Below are positions 1-12,720 of a stretch of 64,000 nt of DNA, one piece after another. The DNA is from Siniperca chuatsi (lineage: Eukaryota; Chordata; Actinopteri; Centrarchiformes; Sinipercidae): assembly GCF_020085105.1 (NCBI RefSeq), contig NC_058053.1, forward strand, positions 682,001-746,000, given 5' to 3'. Below the pieces are notes generated by a model. It was not told the origin of the DNA and searched no databases. It was given only the letters and a program-made list of their open reading frames with translations. A program made the translations under genes and the position numbers. Each line of letters begins with the position of its first letter. The first letter of the stretch is position 1.

Positions 1-2956
1 ACCTTTACTTTTGCCTTTTGATTAACCGTAACCACACTCTTTCCTCAACCTTAAAGTAGCTCATCAATATTTTTGTGATAACAATGGATCAAATGACTAT
101 GTGTAATATGAAAGGGGACGCTCATAGTGATGAACCTGCAGAGACTTATCTCGTATCACTCATTGGAGGAGAATACTGACTACATTAAGTTACAGATCAT
201 GCTCTCCTAGATCTGCTCCGGGGCTACATATCCACACTTATCTCTGGCAGATGATTGACAGGTTGGGGTTTATTTCCCCTGAGACCGCCTTCTAACCCCC
301 CAGTTCTCCTCTCATTGGATGATCTCCCTCCTCGCTCTCATTACACCCCTTATCTCTGCGCCCTGCTTATAAGGTTTATCTTTTTAATTATGTTGCCGCT
401 AACCTGCTGAAGAGGCTTCATGAGTGCCAGGGTCTCCTGTGTTCCAGACCTTTCTGCTGTCTGGTCATACACACAAATACAAACAGCCACACTCCTCTTG
501 GTCCCACATGGGCCAAGCCTCCCTCTGTTTCCTCACATACAAAGCCGAACCTTTGTGTTCAAGGTCTACTGATGAGAGATAAACCGTTCATGCACAAGCT
601 CAATTATACATTCAGTTTCTCTTCCTCTGTCTTTCTTTTTTTCTCCTACTCCCTGTCTCTGTCTTCCTCACCTGCTTACCCTTCTGTTTATCCTAATTGT
701 TCATCCTCTCGGTCTAACTTCCTTGCCTTAAGGGGTTTATAAGAGGCTTTTTTATGGCAGGTCAACAAGCTCTCATGAGACCTTTCAATAGTTTTACGGC
801 CAATATGATCGCAATCATTTTCTCATGATCTGTGAGTACAAGTGGAGTCAGTCCAGTTTAAGGGTCTTCCTGCTTTCCAAAAAGCCTCCTTGAAATACTC
901 GTGCCAGTAAAAAAGTGGATGACATCAGCTGTGAACAAGGAATTCAAGGGGGCAACTGGGGTCAAGTGCCACGACAGCAGGGGAACATTTAAACCGAGCA
1001 CTCCTCTCACCTCTCTTTAGGCAAGGTCCGCTGGGGCTCCATGTAGGCCCACAGGCTCTCCCAGGGTTTAACATCTGGGCTGTGAGCGCACAGCAGCAGC
1101 AGCGGGTTCCTGAATAACACAAATCATTGTCTCATAAACATGGTGGTAACTACAAGCTCAGAAATCCCTTCCAATTCAGGAAGATTTTTCATTCATGTGC
1201 AGTCTGTGCACCAGAGGGAAATTAATAGAAAGTATACCAACAATAACACAACTTACTATTTGTAGTAATTCTCAAACTCAGTCTGTTAACGAATTGTTAA
1301 AAATAATGTTTTTAATTCACATTTTTTACATACTAAAGAAATTATAATTTTAATCTTTAACCTTGTGAATCTGGGTGGGAGTAAATCAGCAGCAGCAAAC
1401 CAGGGAGGAGTATTTCTATACTGAAAGATGGGGAGAGCCACCTTATGAAATTCACACTTCGCAATCCCAATCACAGCTTCTTTTCAAATATTCCCCTGCC
1501 TTTGCCATCTATGCTTGTTGACAATGAAGTGTGCAGCCTGTCTGGCACGATATCAGAAGTGAATGTGGAGGGGGAGGGGAGGAATAATTGATTTGACTTT
1601 GGAGGCAACAAATCCCTGCGAGGTTTTAGGGCAAATGGAGGAGGAGCAGCCATGGAGTGTGTAATCACTGGGTATCCATGACACAACAGACAATAAGCCC
1701 TCTTAATAAGCCTAATCTCCATCATTGGGATAGAGGAAGAGGCAAGAGAGCCGAGAAGGCGAGGGAGAGGCAGTGCTTTTATGGCAGCTAAATTGGTTTT
1801 CCTGGGAACTTGTAGCAGGGATTAAGCAAAGTGTTAAACTCTTTACTTTGATGTTCATGAAAGTGTGTTTTTGTTGAGGAATAAACTAACAGAGGAAAAC
1901 GTGATTTGGATGTTCTTGCTCAAATTTATATGTTATGGGTTATTGCTGTTAATTTGTCTTCAGCCTTCTTGTCAATTTGTAACTGTTAAATTATTATGAA
2001 ATTTATTGAAACTATTGTTTTATGAATGTGTATGTAGGGCAGAAGTAAAACTGGATCTTTAAAGTTCTGTTCCAGAAGTAAGAGAACCTTGATTAAAATC
2101 ACACTGACATTTTGTGTGAAAATGCAATTACTAAAATTCCAGCCTTGGAACATTAACAGTTTGTTATGCAACAGTATTTTGTGTGGTTCACCCCATATGT
2201 CTAGATAAACATAAGGAAGCTTTTGACCATATCTCACCGGCTTCTTCAGCGAATGGAATTTGCTCAGGTATAATCACATGACCTGTATGGCACTGCGGCT
2301 GTGTTAAAAGGTGGTCATATATGGAAGATGGATAAAGAAGGCTGTGAGACAGGTCAAAAGCTCTGCAATAAGCTAGTAAGTGAACCATGAATTTAGAGTA
2401 TTTAAACACAGATAGAGTATGTGTTTCCAAGGTCAAGAATCAACCTCTGTGCTCAAGTCCATGGGAACTGTAGTTTGTTGTATGTTAACAAATTATTTGT
2501 CGTTTAACATGTTCTACTTTTTCGGAGAGACCAATGACAACAACCAAAGAGAGAGTACATGCAGTCACAGAAGCTAATGGAACAGCGCTAGCCTGTGGCT
2601 GATATCATGACAACAGTGCAGGCAATAATAAATAAATAATGCAGAAAATTGGAAAATATTTCTCATTTAGCCATTCCACATCTTTATATTATTTGTACCA
2701 ATTAGTTTGTCTAATCGTTTGTTTAATCATGAGGCTACTACCTAATGATGAATGTGACCAGTTGAAAAAGGTCAGAGAATGGGGACAGACAAAGTGCCAG
2801 ACTTCTAAACAGAAGCTTTAGCATTAAATAATCTGGCATCTGTAGCTGTTTTCTTAACTCACTCAGCTCCTTCATGATCTGCAGGCCATGTACAGCTTAA
2901 AAGCTGTTATGTTACAGTTTGTTATGCTATTTTGGACCACACACATACACCATCTT

Positions 2957-2994
<38 letters not shown>

Positions 2995-3990
2995 CTTCTC
3001 TTCCTCTCTCTCACACACACACACACAGCTAAGTAGATTACACACTGATGATTTGTGTTTGACCAAAAGTATTTAGTCACGGAGCGCACAGCAATTCAAA
3101 CCAAGGATTAGGACCCTAGCATGTCATCTGTTTGGTCAGCAAGCATGTCTAATAACGTCAGTAATTTAGCATGTCATATGTGTCTGTCAGCATACAAGCG
3201 AACAGGACGGGATGGAGGCAGTGTGCGGACCGTAAAAAGAGGAAAGCAACTGGATAAACAGAAGCGAACAGTGAGAGAGAGTTGAGTTCCCACTTTATGT
3301 TTCAGGTCCTCAGTTCACACTGACGACACCAGATGTAGCGAAACACCAGCATGGGGCCTTTATTATTGTCAGACGTTGACCAGCCACGTTGTCCACTACC
3401 ACTATCATGGAGGTTCCTCACTGAGCCACAACTACTCAAAGCAGACCAATGACACGGTCGGTTTACATACTGTATACTTTATGAATTCAGGGATTACAGT
3501 TCTCCGTCACGACAATGGATTTCCGTCAATTGGATTCCAGAGAGGCCATGTATGAGATCAGTGTAGATCTGAAGGGGGGAAAAGCAAGGGATGTGTAATG
3601 TTAAATACACATCACCACTGCACCTGTAGCTAGTGCCACAGAAAAAACTTCAGGTATATGCTTTCACTGCCAAAAAGCAGAAAAAGGGAAAAGCACTCTA
3701 GAGACTTTTTTCAAGAATTGCACTTATTGTTCTTCAATGCTTTGTCTGTTAAGAGACGCACACAAAAACATTGTTTTGTTTGGTGTTATAATATGGTAAA
3801 TAAAAAAAGTTATGTAGATGGTTGCATATTTGTAAGACTAAAAACTTAGTCAAAGCCTTGCAAAAAATAAAAAGTATCAAAAGTATTGAGAACAGCATTG
3901 AAATTACTTAAAAGGCAACTAGCAATAGGAAAGCTGTTCAAAAGCATCTTCTTCGCTTAAAACGTTATTGGTCTCGAGTATTTATGATCA
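1..3990. other. No gene recognised; AT-rich intergenic DNA
   Basis: I see no open frame with family resemblance and no exon-like GT-AG structure on either strand. All open frames are under 90 codons and look like chance. The stretch lies downstream of insig2. A pyrimidine microsatellite near 2.96 kb is the only clear repeat. Confidence 0.6.
2959..3028. repeat. (TC)n/(CA)n microsatellite
   Basis: An uninterrupted TC run of about 32 bases is followed by a short imperfect TC block and then a CA run. It is a compound dinucleotide repeat in intergenic DNA. Confidence 0.9.
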
Positions 3991-4079
3991 TATCAACGGC
4001 ATCACCAAGGTTGCCTTTTTCCAACTCATTTCCGTCAGAGGCCTTCTTTCCCACCCTGACTAAGAGAAACTCATGCATG

Positions 4080-4490
4080 CATTTGTTATGAGCAGGCTGG
4101 ACTATTGCAATTCTCTGTTTTTGGGTCTTCCAAACAAAACAATCCGGACTTATCCAGAACTCAGCCGCACAACTACTAACCAGGAAAAACAATGAGACCA
4201 CATAACTCCAGTCCTCCGAAACCTTCACTGGCTACCTGTTGTTTTCATAATACAATTCAAAATCCACCTCTTGGGTTACAAAGCACTTGTTGGTCTGGCT
4301 CCACAGTACATTTCAGACATGTTGTCAGTTTACAATCCCAGCAGATCTCTCTCCGGTCACAGGAGGAAATCTCCTCCATGTACCTATGGCATTTTCAAAG
4401 TAAGGTGAGACTGCATTCAGCATTTATGCACCTAAGGAACAGTTTTCCTGCTGATCTAAGACTAGCTCCAACACTTTGTTCCACCTAGAA
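4080..4490 (+). mobile_element. L2-type LINE fragment, end of reverse transcriptase ORF, degenerate
   Basis: Translated in shifting plus-strand frames, this stretch shows pieces of the region after the RT fingers in L2/CR1-superfamily LINEs: an [12 protein letters not shown] block, then IQNSAAQLLTR, then YKALVGLAPQYISDML and SRSLRS. Stops and frame changes separate them, so it is an old dead fragment, truncated at the 5' side. It ends next to a second L2 fragment in the opposite orientation (about 4500-5435). Confidence 0.75.
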
Positions 4491-4499
4491 TTTTTAAAA

Positions 4500-5435
4500 T
4501 AGTAAAAATGTAATTGTAATGTTAATATTAATAAATTAATAATAATAAGAATGACAACTATAGGAAAAAACATGTCAGTATTAGTAACAGAGCCAATAAC
4601 AACAACTGTAGTAGCAGTTGTCGAGTAGGAACACAGGGGCAGGAGGTGGCCCGCAACCACAGATCCAGACTCTGCAGCTCCGGAGGCAGAAATACCTGCT
4701 GAAAGCGACAGAAGAAGAGAGGAGAGAAACGAGAAAGCACAAAACTACGGGAGAGAGAAGATGTTGAGTTAGTAACATGCAGTAATGGGATAAAAATGCA
4801 TAGTGATGGAGAGTCAGAGAAGGAGAGAGGAAAGAGGTGCATCATGGGAAGTCTCCCAGCTGTCTAGGCCTATAGCAGCATAACTAAGGGCTGGTTCAGG
4901 ACTCACTAAGCCAGTCCTAACTATAAGCTTCATCAAAGAGGAAAGTTTTAAGCCTACTCTTAAATGTAGAGATGGTGTCTGCCTCCCGAACCCAAACTGG
5001 GACCTGATTCCACAGGAGAGAAGCTTGATAACTGAAGGCTCTGGCTCCCATTCTACTTTTGGAGACTCTGGGAACCACAAGTAACCCTGCATTCTGGGAG
5101 CGCAGTGTTCTAGTCAGATAATAAGGTGTTATGAGATCTTTAAGATACGATGGTGCCAGGAGAAGGATTTTAAATTCTTTTCTGGATTTTACAGGGAGCC
5201 AGTACAGAGAAGCTAATATTGAAGAAATATGATCTCTTTTCTTAGTTCTTGTCAGTACACGTGCCACAGGATTCTGGATCAACTGGAGATTCTTAAGGGA
5301 CTTATTTGGGCAGCCGGATAATAAGGAATTGCAGTAGTCCAGCCTAGAAGTAACAAATGCATGCACTAATTTTTCAGCATCATAAGAAGGATGAACTGAA
5401 TATGTATACTTATTCTTTTTTGGCATATAATACAA
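4500..5435 (-). mobile_element. L2-type LINE, 3' part of ORF2 plus 3' UTR, truncated
   Basis: Minus-strand residues include [19 protein letters not shown], then [28 protein letters not shown] and the terminal [17 protein letters not shown] before a stop at 4917. This is the conserved C-terminus of an L2/CR1-superfamily LINE ORF2 that is abundant in fish. The 172-codon frame is open, but the RT catalytic part upstream is missing, so this is a 5'-truncated dead copy. The 3' UTR continues leftward to about 4500. Its extreme 3' end matches the solo tails at 7.3, 9.1, 32.3 and 50.5 kb in type but is not visible here. Confidence 0.85.
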
Positions 5436-5439
5436 TTTT

Positions 5440-7270
5440 AAATGCTAAATATTACAAAAATACTGGTACAAGTCAAACCATGTAGTCTAACGGCTGCTTT
5501 CCTGTTAAGTATTGATTTGGTGATATTCAGGTCAGAATACATCTCGACATCAAGGTTAAAACTGCCAGGGCTGTAGAAAGGATTTTAGAAATACTGATGA
5601 CATGAGTCCACGCCCCAATGCCCATCCCCTAAAAAGTTTGACCAGACACCAAAACTGAAGTCTTGAAAATCTTTTATTTATTAGGATTTGTCATTTTATT
5701 CATTCAGTTAAGGGTTTAATTATATTTTTTGCGCATTTTATCTCCCAACATGGTCTAAGTAGTGGTTCAAAGCCTTCTCCATACTCTTTCATTCTTCCAA
5801 AAAACAATAAAACTCCCCCCATATTGCTAAAACCCCCAAATTCCTAAGAAAGTACCAATTGCATGACCTCAGTGTCCTCAATGGTAGCTGAGGCCCTGGA
5901 AATTGTGCTAAATTTATGAAAACTGAAAGGCATACAAATGATAGTTACAATGTGTTCTGATTATAATGTAGTCATTTATTTGATGTAGAAACAATAGTTT
6001 TAAATAACCTAGACATCAACAAAACTCACTTTTTCACACATTTTTAACAGTTTTAACTTTGCTGTCTAGATGTCTTTTGACCTGAAAATCACCATATCAG
6101 TTGTTACTGAAAACATGGTACTACTTCATTGCATAAAATGAAATAGTCTACCTATCAGTTATGCTGCAACATCAGCAACACAGAATTATTGTCAAGAGCC
6201 GTCTTAGTGAAATGTGTGTTTGAAATATATCTCAGGGAAATACTACCAAGGGAACGTCAAAAAGAAGAGGCAGTGAAGAAAGCCAAGTAGCGAATGTCTC
6301 GTAAAAATCCAAGGATAACCAAACATCATAATGTTTGTATGCCATATCCTGAGTGTGCAATCCACAGAAATATTGACCTTTTGGCCTGCAAACCACTTCT
6401 TAAACTGTTGCTACACATATATCCTATCAGTGATTGGGGGGGGGGTGAGTTAAGATCACCAAGAGGACCGTGACAATGCCTTTGTATCTTCAGACCCTCT
6501 CTGAGAAAATTCAGTTTGACCTCCATGACCAAGTGACTGTGGAGTTTGTGTCAGTGCAGGAAATCACTGTATGATGACAATGCCATATGTGATTAGACAC
6601 AAACTCACTTTCTGCCTGAGGAGGAGTACAGTCTGCCTTTGTTCTCAGGCAACCAACACTGTGGAGGGTTTTCTGGCTGTGGTGACGCGCTTCTTGTTGA
6701 AAGACCTTCACTGCTCCCCTGACTCGTTTTGGAAATTGTTAAGAAATGATTTAGCTCTGTCTTCTGTCCTGGTGGTAGTGGTTTTCTTGGGAGTTTCTCT
6801 TATGAGTATATGCTACAGTTTTTTTGGATATAAAAAACAAAAAAACATTTCAAAGGTAGCAGCATTTTCACCCTGCAGATCTTGTATTCTATCAAGTATT
6901 AGTGTCAAGACATTATCTATCTTCAAGTTTTATCCCAGCCTGTTGACATTGGTCTTGACCTGTCTTTGCAGCAGTGCCCCAGCCTGTTGGATCCCCACTG
7001 GCTGAACATCTATGGAGATTTAGGGACTTGAACATTCACCACAAAACACTGCCCTTCATGTGTGACAAGACCATTGTTACCCCTCACACAAAGTCCTCAC
7101 TTTGATGTGTGATTCTTGCCGTCTGTGGATATGGCCATCCTAAATAAATGTTGTTGATGTACATTTTGCCAAAAGAAACCTTTTCCTTTTTGTTCAAGAC
7201 ACCACTACATCATCAGGTTAGAACTTCTTTGATATTTTCCTACAATGAAACAGATGTCTGCAAAATAGTA
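5440..7270. other. No gene recognised
   Basis: AT-rich sequence without recognisable coding or repeat families. A 144-codon frame at 6571-7005 has a hydrophobic stretch but no other support and is treated as chance. Confidence 0.55.
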
Positions 7271-7274
7271 TAAT

Positions 7275-7549
7275 ATTAATAATAAACTCTCTCTCTCTCA
7301 AAACCTAACACGGCAGCGGGGGATGGCTGCCCACCATTGAGTCTGGTTCTGTCCAAGGTTTCTGCCTCTAAAAGTTTTTCCTTGCCACTGTCGCCAAATG
7401 CTTGCTCATGGTGGGATTTGTTGGGTCTCTGTAATTAATATTATAAAGAGTTCGGTCTAGACCTGCTCTATAGGAAAAGTGCAATGAGATAACTTCTGTT
7501 ATGAATTGGCGCTATATAAATAAATTGAATTGAAAAAATTGAATTGAAA
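7275..7549 (+). mobile_element. L2-type LINE 3' UTR and tail (5'-truncated copy)
   Basis: The stretch carries the signature of the fish L2-type 3' UTR: CCTTGCCACTGTCGCCAAAT, GGTCTAGACCTGCTCTATAGG, then GGCGCTATATAAATAAA followed by TTGAATTGAA-type tail repeats. Only non-coding 3' sequence is present, as expected from 5'-truncated target-primed reverse transcription. The same tail recurs at 9127, 32312 and, inverted, 50454. Confidence 0.85.
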
Positions 7550-8620
7550 TAAACATGACAAATGATACAGTACAAATGATACAGTGTGTAATAAGAAAAT
7601 CAACCATCAATAGATGAGTGGTAAATTCTTGTGGTTGGAAGGAAGATACCTTTCGGGGGCCTCTGGTGTATTTGGGTTCCAGGGGTGTGTGGGTCGGGGC
7701 CTCTGTCTAGCTGCATTTGCTCTGAAGTTGCCATGGGAACATGGTGCCACATGCAGACACCCCTTTGACTGACATGCATGTTCTACGCAGACAGCCTGAA
7801 GACGATGAAACAATACAAGGCGGAAGTCAGCCATTAGTCTGGTTGGAAGTCTTTAACCTCCACTTGATCCCTCTTGGAAAGCTGTGTGTGTGTGTGTGTG
7901 TATGAACATCCTATCAGTCGCCTTACAAAGCACCAATCATATCAAATGTCAGCTATAAAATAATTTTATAATGTGTTTTATTAGACATTAGGTTCATCAA
8001 CAAGAAAATTGGATAATTGACAGTATGTCTTTGAAAATAGACTCATATTATATTATTATACATGCATTTACAACAGTAATCACGCTTTACATTTAGATAT
8101 TTTATCTGCTGTAAGTCCATAGAATAAAAACAAAATGAACAGAGGTGTAGGCCATAACATGACTACCATTGTATTTATTCACCCTAGTCAAAATCACTTC
8201 ATCCATTACAGTCAGGTTGTTGACAGTGTGTCAGAAGGGTTGACACATCAGTGAGGCTGGTTGAGGAGACATGTAGTATTGTGCCCCCTTCTGGTCATCC
8301 ACACTCTATATTTCTGCATTCATACAGGTCAACAGTACATAGAACAGAGCAGTTCAGTACAAACTCCAATTACCACATAAGACATGTACTCACTGAAACC
8401 ACAACATGTTTCAAATATTAATATATTACAGAGAATATCTGTTATTGTAGGTTAGGGTGTACAATGACATCATAGTTATGAAAACTCATTGGTGGTGAGT
8501 GTATAGTAAACCCTGCCATCCTCTAGCACAACACGGGTCTTTTAAGTGATATATGTGGTCTTATTGGAGGCAACAATTTTAACTGTCAATCTTCTAATTG
8601 CATTTCTCGACATACAACTT
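7550..8620. other. No gene recognised; short (GT)n run
   Basis: AT-rich DNA with a GT microsatellite at 7882-7901. No other feature seen. Confidence 0.5.
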
Positions 8621-8639
8621 CAATCAAACATCATTCACA

Positions 8640-8730
8640 TACTTAAAGGATACAGTTGGAGAGTCTATATTTTTCTATTGTCAGCAAATCCCATGAAAAG
8701 ACCCAACCCAGCACCAGATGTTATAGTTTC
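8640..8730 (+). repeat. Dispersed repeat fragment, related to one at 36.9 kb
   Basis: The block around AGTCTATATTTTTCTATTG and CAAATCCCATGAAAAGACCC closely resembles the block at about 36896-36985 (CAAATCCCATGAAAATACC). Two recognisable copies in one window point to an interspersed family, whose class I cannot assign. Confidence 0.5.
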
Positions 8731-8959
8731 AGTTTTCATAGTTTTCATTATAGTGAAATTGTGTGGAGGTGATTTAGAACCAGCACCAGCTTCACCACCA
8801 TCAGCTTATTCATTATACCTTAACTATGTCAGAAATGTATGACAGAAAACTGACCCTAGATCTGTCATAAATGGTCCAATCTCTCAGTTGAGATCTCATG
8901 AGGCAGCTACTGTCACCACTCACAACCTCTTAGCACGCATTCAGACCGAATACAGCCCT

Positions 8960-9400
8960 GCACTAAAACAATGCAGGGGACTGATTTGTTGGGAGTATGT
9001 TGTTTCAGGTACTGGTGGGACAATAAAATAGGATCCAGGAAGTCCAGTTTAAGTAATGGATCCATGAATTTGAAGGTTTATCAGTTGCATAATGCTGCAC
9101 AGAAATACTCCATTCTTAAGCATGTACTAAAGAGTACGGTCTAGACCTGCTCTATAGGAAAAATGCAATGAGGTAACTTCTGTTATGTACTGGCGCTATA
9201 TAATTAAATTGAATTACTTGATTGGCCAACGCAGTTCCTTGCTGGATGATGTTGCTGCAAAAGCTGAACCGGTTTGCCAGAGCTCTCTGCGTTCCGCTGC
9301 ATCACCAGACAGAATTCAAATGAATGAGGAGGTTGCGTTTTTTCATGCAGAGCCAGAGTCGGTCAGAACGCAGCTTAAAAGCCCTTTGTGACGGTATTTC
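8960..9400 (+). repeat. Old dispersed repeat, copy A
   Basis: This stretch aligns loosely, in the same orientation, with 11690-12120: shared blocks include AATGCAGGGG, GTAAT(G/A)GATCCATGA(A/G)TTTG, TGATTGGC(C/A)AA and GAATGAGG(A/G)GG. An L2 tail (9127-9217) interrupts copy A and is absent from copy B, so the repeat predates that insertion. I cannot name the family. Confidence 0.55.
9127..9217 (+). mobile_element. L2-type LINE 3' tail
   Basis: GGTCTAGACCTGCTCTATAGG, AACTTCTGTTATG and GGCGCTATATAATTAAATTG mark the last part of the same LINE 3' UTR seen at 7275-7549. It interrupts an older repeat. Confidence 0.8.
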
Positions 9401-10599
9401 ACAACTTTCCTTTGGCATGGTTTAAGTGTCAAACCATTTTGGTATGGCTGTCTTCAAGTTTTGTTTGGCATGGTTTATGGTACAAAAATGCTTTACCTGT
9501 TAACTATTTAGCACAGACCTTCAGCACAGATTCATGTACATTGCAAACTCAGTGGGTAGTTTTGATTTGAATGTACAATAGTTTGCCCTGAAATATGATA
9601 ACGCTGTCTCTATACAATTATTTGGGATTTTTTGGGGGACCTGGTAATACTGAAATGTCACAAAGCCAGCCTTATCCCATATCCTGTGAGAAGAAACTAG
9701 CACTAGAGTGCTTCTGAGGGCTGGGCCTCACTGATTACTGTACAAAAACACAACTTTATAACTTGTACTTGTGCTGTTAGTGTTGTTTTAAGGTAAAACT
9801 GTGTTCGAGAAAAGACAATCAGCTGAAGACAAGACAGCTGTCACATAGTAATTCTTTTTCAAACCTTACAGCCAATTCCTGACCTCTGTTGTTCCACCAG
9901 CTATGGTCACTTGATAGTATGTGATGCAACTTAAAAACCACCATTGATAAAATGTAATTTAAATGTTAGAAATATATGAAATACACATGTATACCTTTGA
10001 TACACTCTTGCTCGTTCATTTATTCGTTCATTCACTTATCCTTTGTCTGCAGCCTGTGCTCTGTGGATGTAACAGTAGACTGAACAGAGAGAGTGTAATG
10101 AAAAACCAATTAGCTGCTTTTGGCACCAAACACCCAACACCCTCATCCCACCTGAGACCAGCTTCGCATTAATTCTCTACTCCCCTAGCAGCTCAAGGCC
10201 TCGTCCAGGCTTTAACTGTTTCTCATGGCCATTTTGTGGATCTCTTATTAAAAGACATGCTGACATAGCAAAGCATCTATTGCTTTGGCTGGAAATATGA
10301 CTCCTGCCCATGCTGCCGTTGCTGCTGCTGCAGCGGCTAAGCCACAAAACTCCATTATTACTGCTATTCCAGCTACCTCTTCCAGAGCTGAGGAGAGTAG
10401 AGACACTGGTGGAATAGGAGGCTGATTGTGATTGATGGCTTCCCATTAGCAAGTCTGTTATCGCTCCGGCTGGGGGGAACAACCACTGAGTTGTAACACA
10501 ACACATTACCTGAGTCTCTCTCTCCAGCCCCAGCCGAGTGCCGCTTAAATAAAATATAGACCCTCTCTCCGAGATCCTCATTCCCTGCTCAAGGCAGTC

Positions 10600-11060
10600 C
10601 GACTGCTATCCCGTCAGCTGTGATTTGGTGAGCATTCCCACTCAATAAACACATCATTAGTATTCATATTAACTGGAGCCAGTGTTGGAGATATCTGCAC
10701 TTCTCTGTCTCGTCTCTCTCTCTCCCTGCTTTGCAGGCCTGTAAGTCCTGATTGTGGATGTATCCGTTGTAGCTTCCCCAGGTCTGATTTTTTTTCCTCC
10801 TTTTTCTTCCTTTTCTCTTTGGTGCTCCCTGTCGAAATGATTGATTGGGACCAGGGCACAGGGTGTCCTGCATTACCCCAACAAATGATCTGGCCCTTGC
10901 TGGCAGACCTTGGCCAGAAAGAAATCAATATTTCACCATTAAAATCTATCAGAGGAGAGTTAGGGCAGCGGCTGTCAGAGGCGACGCTATCAAGCCGCTG
11001 CAACATTAAACCTGACACCTGCAGCACATGAGTAATCAATATCTAGTGGTTCACAGATCA
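10600..11060. promoter_or_regulatory. Candidate conserved non-coding element
   Basis: A repeat-free, compositionally balanced stretch with homeodomain/SOX-like core words (TGATTGATTG, ATTAGT, AACAAATG, CATTAAA), in a gene-poor flank of insig2. In human, the neighbouring interval leads toward EN1 and is a gene desert. This is inference only: nothing in a single genome proves conservation. Confidence 0.22.
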
Positions 11061-11329
11061 TTTGTGGTCACCTTTTAAGCAGTGATGGATGTGTCCTGGG
11101 GCAGTGATTCATGTTGTGACACCGTTTAACAGGGTTTTATTCCAGTTAAGACGGTCATCCCTCAGAGACGAGCTGGAGATGGAGCACTGTGGTTCACCAC
11201 TAAGACCTATTTCATTGTATTCAGCCTGTCCTCAGCGATTACTGCGTGCCTTTTATAGGTTTTGTGCCCTGCTGTGTGTGAAAAACACATAAGCTATGCA
11301 AGGTCAAACTTTGAGTTCCAGCACCAGTG

Positions 11330-11415
11330 GCGGACCTAGCAACTTTTACACAGGGTGTCAAAAAGGTGGCAGGAGGTTTTGGCAGGGTGGCACAGGCTGG
11401 TGGTGGAGGTTATAT
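11330..11415. repeat. Dispersed repeat fragment (CCAGTGGCGGACCTAGCAA type)
   Basis: The sequence CCAGTGGCGGACCTAGCAAC, followed by an AGGGTGTC / GGGTGGCAC block, resembles the ends of non-autonomous hAT-like elements common in fish genomes. Only one end is visible. Confidence 0.4.
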
Positions 11416-11689
11416 AATAATTAGATAATACAAATGTAAATCAGTGTGTTATGTTAAATCTGGTTTGATTCTACATGCAGCTAAACTCCCCAGATGATTT
11501 GCAGTGTTAATCTATTGGTGATGAACTGCTAAGTGTTTAAAAAACACACACACACATTGATGAACTGATTAACACATGGGTTCCATCAGTAATGTTGTGT
11601 CTCTTTTTATTATGGAATCCCATCAGGCATTTGTTCATTGCTATCTTTTTGTATTTTGTCTATACTTAAAGAGTTACCAGGTGTTCAGA

Positions 11690-12120
11690 CTTAAAACAGT
11701 ACTGTGTTAAAAAATGCAGGGGGCTGCGTTGATGGGGGCGTGTTGGTTCAGGTATAGAATCGGGGAAACGATGAAATATGATCTAGGAAAGCCAGTTTGA
11801 GTAATAGATCCATGAGTTTGAAAATGTTTTTGACACCAAAGCGGTTTATAATACTATGAGACACGATTTTACAACTCTAAAAATGTATCACAGCAGTAAT
11901 CATTTAATCCCCAGTCACAATCGACAGGTTTGATTGGCAAACACATCACCTGGCAGGATGACGTTCATTTGCGTTACAGCAAAAGTTGAGCCAGGTTCAG
12001 ATTTTTTAATGGATAACACAACATTTTTTACCAGAGCCCTCTGAGTCGCACCTCAATTGAATTGAATGAGGGGGCGTGTTTTTTTAACAAACTGCTGCTG
12101 TCTGTCAAAACATGACCTTA
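11690..12120 (+). repeat. Old dispersed repeat, copy B
   Basis: Partner of 8960-9400 in the same orientation, diverged but with the same order of blocks. Copy B lacks the L2 tail that interrupts copy A and continues into TTAAGGTGTGTTCAGAC, a phrase common near the ends of fish repeats. Confidence 0.55.
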
Positions 12121-12479
12121 AGGTGTGTTCAGACAGAAAGCAAAGTAAATTTTCAACTCACATCATTTGCAAGAATTTGGCCGCTGTAGAATGTGTGTTT
12201 ATTTGCCCCAAACAGCCTCTCAATCTGTACATTTATAAACAAATTCATAAAGCCCCGGGATATATGCATATTTTTTTGCTCAAGTTGAAACATTTTCAAC
12301 TGGTGTGGACGCATCTTTTCGCCTATTCACACAACCCCAGACAATTTGCGTCAAATTGCGTCTTTCAATTGACTGTAAATGCAATAGCAACATAGTGACT
12401 ATGTTGTGCTTGAGTGCCTGAATCATCACACACAGGATTATAAAAGAGGTGTATGAAAGTGTTGACCAACACAAAAAAT

Positions 12480-12720
12480 AAGTAGGACCAGGTGTATGAG
12501 GACACCAGCGATTGGCTCCTGTTTAATGTTTCCTCCTCAGCAAATATGTGAGAGCTCTCAACCTTGCCTCCTGACCCTCATTCTGTGAGAGGAGATAATT
12601 GCTTGTCAGGAATAAATAGAGAGATTAATGAATTCATTAGTGGTGGGGAGTTTAGCTCTTCGGAGCAGCACTTACTGCTATGACACATCACGCCTATTGT
12701 TTTACTAGCTAGTTAGCCTT
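12480..12720. promoter_or_regulatory. Candidate conserved non-coding element
   Basis: Repeat-free stretch containing GATAATTGCTTGTCAGGAAT and AGAGATTAATGAATTCATTA, a dense set of homeodomain-type TAAT cores, in otherwise gene-free DNA. Regulatory function is inferred from composition only. Confidence 0.22.

Noticed and set aside
6571..7005. 144-codon plus-strand frame with a hydrophobic segment
   Set aside because: No family resemblance, Cys-rich random texture, no splice or promoter context; likely chance.
10177..11039. Minus-strand frames of 134 and 141 codons
   Set aside because: No homology, low-complexity Ser/Arg texture, no intron structure; treated as non-coding.
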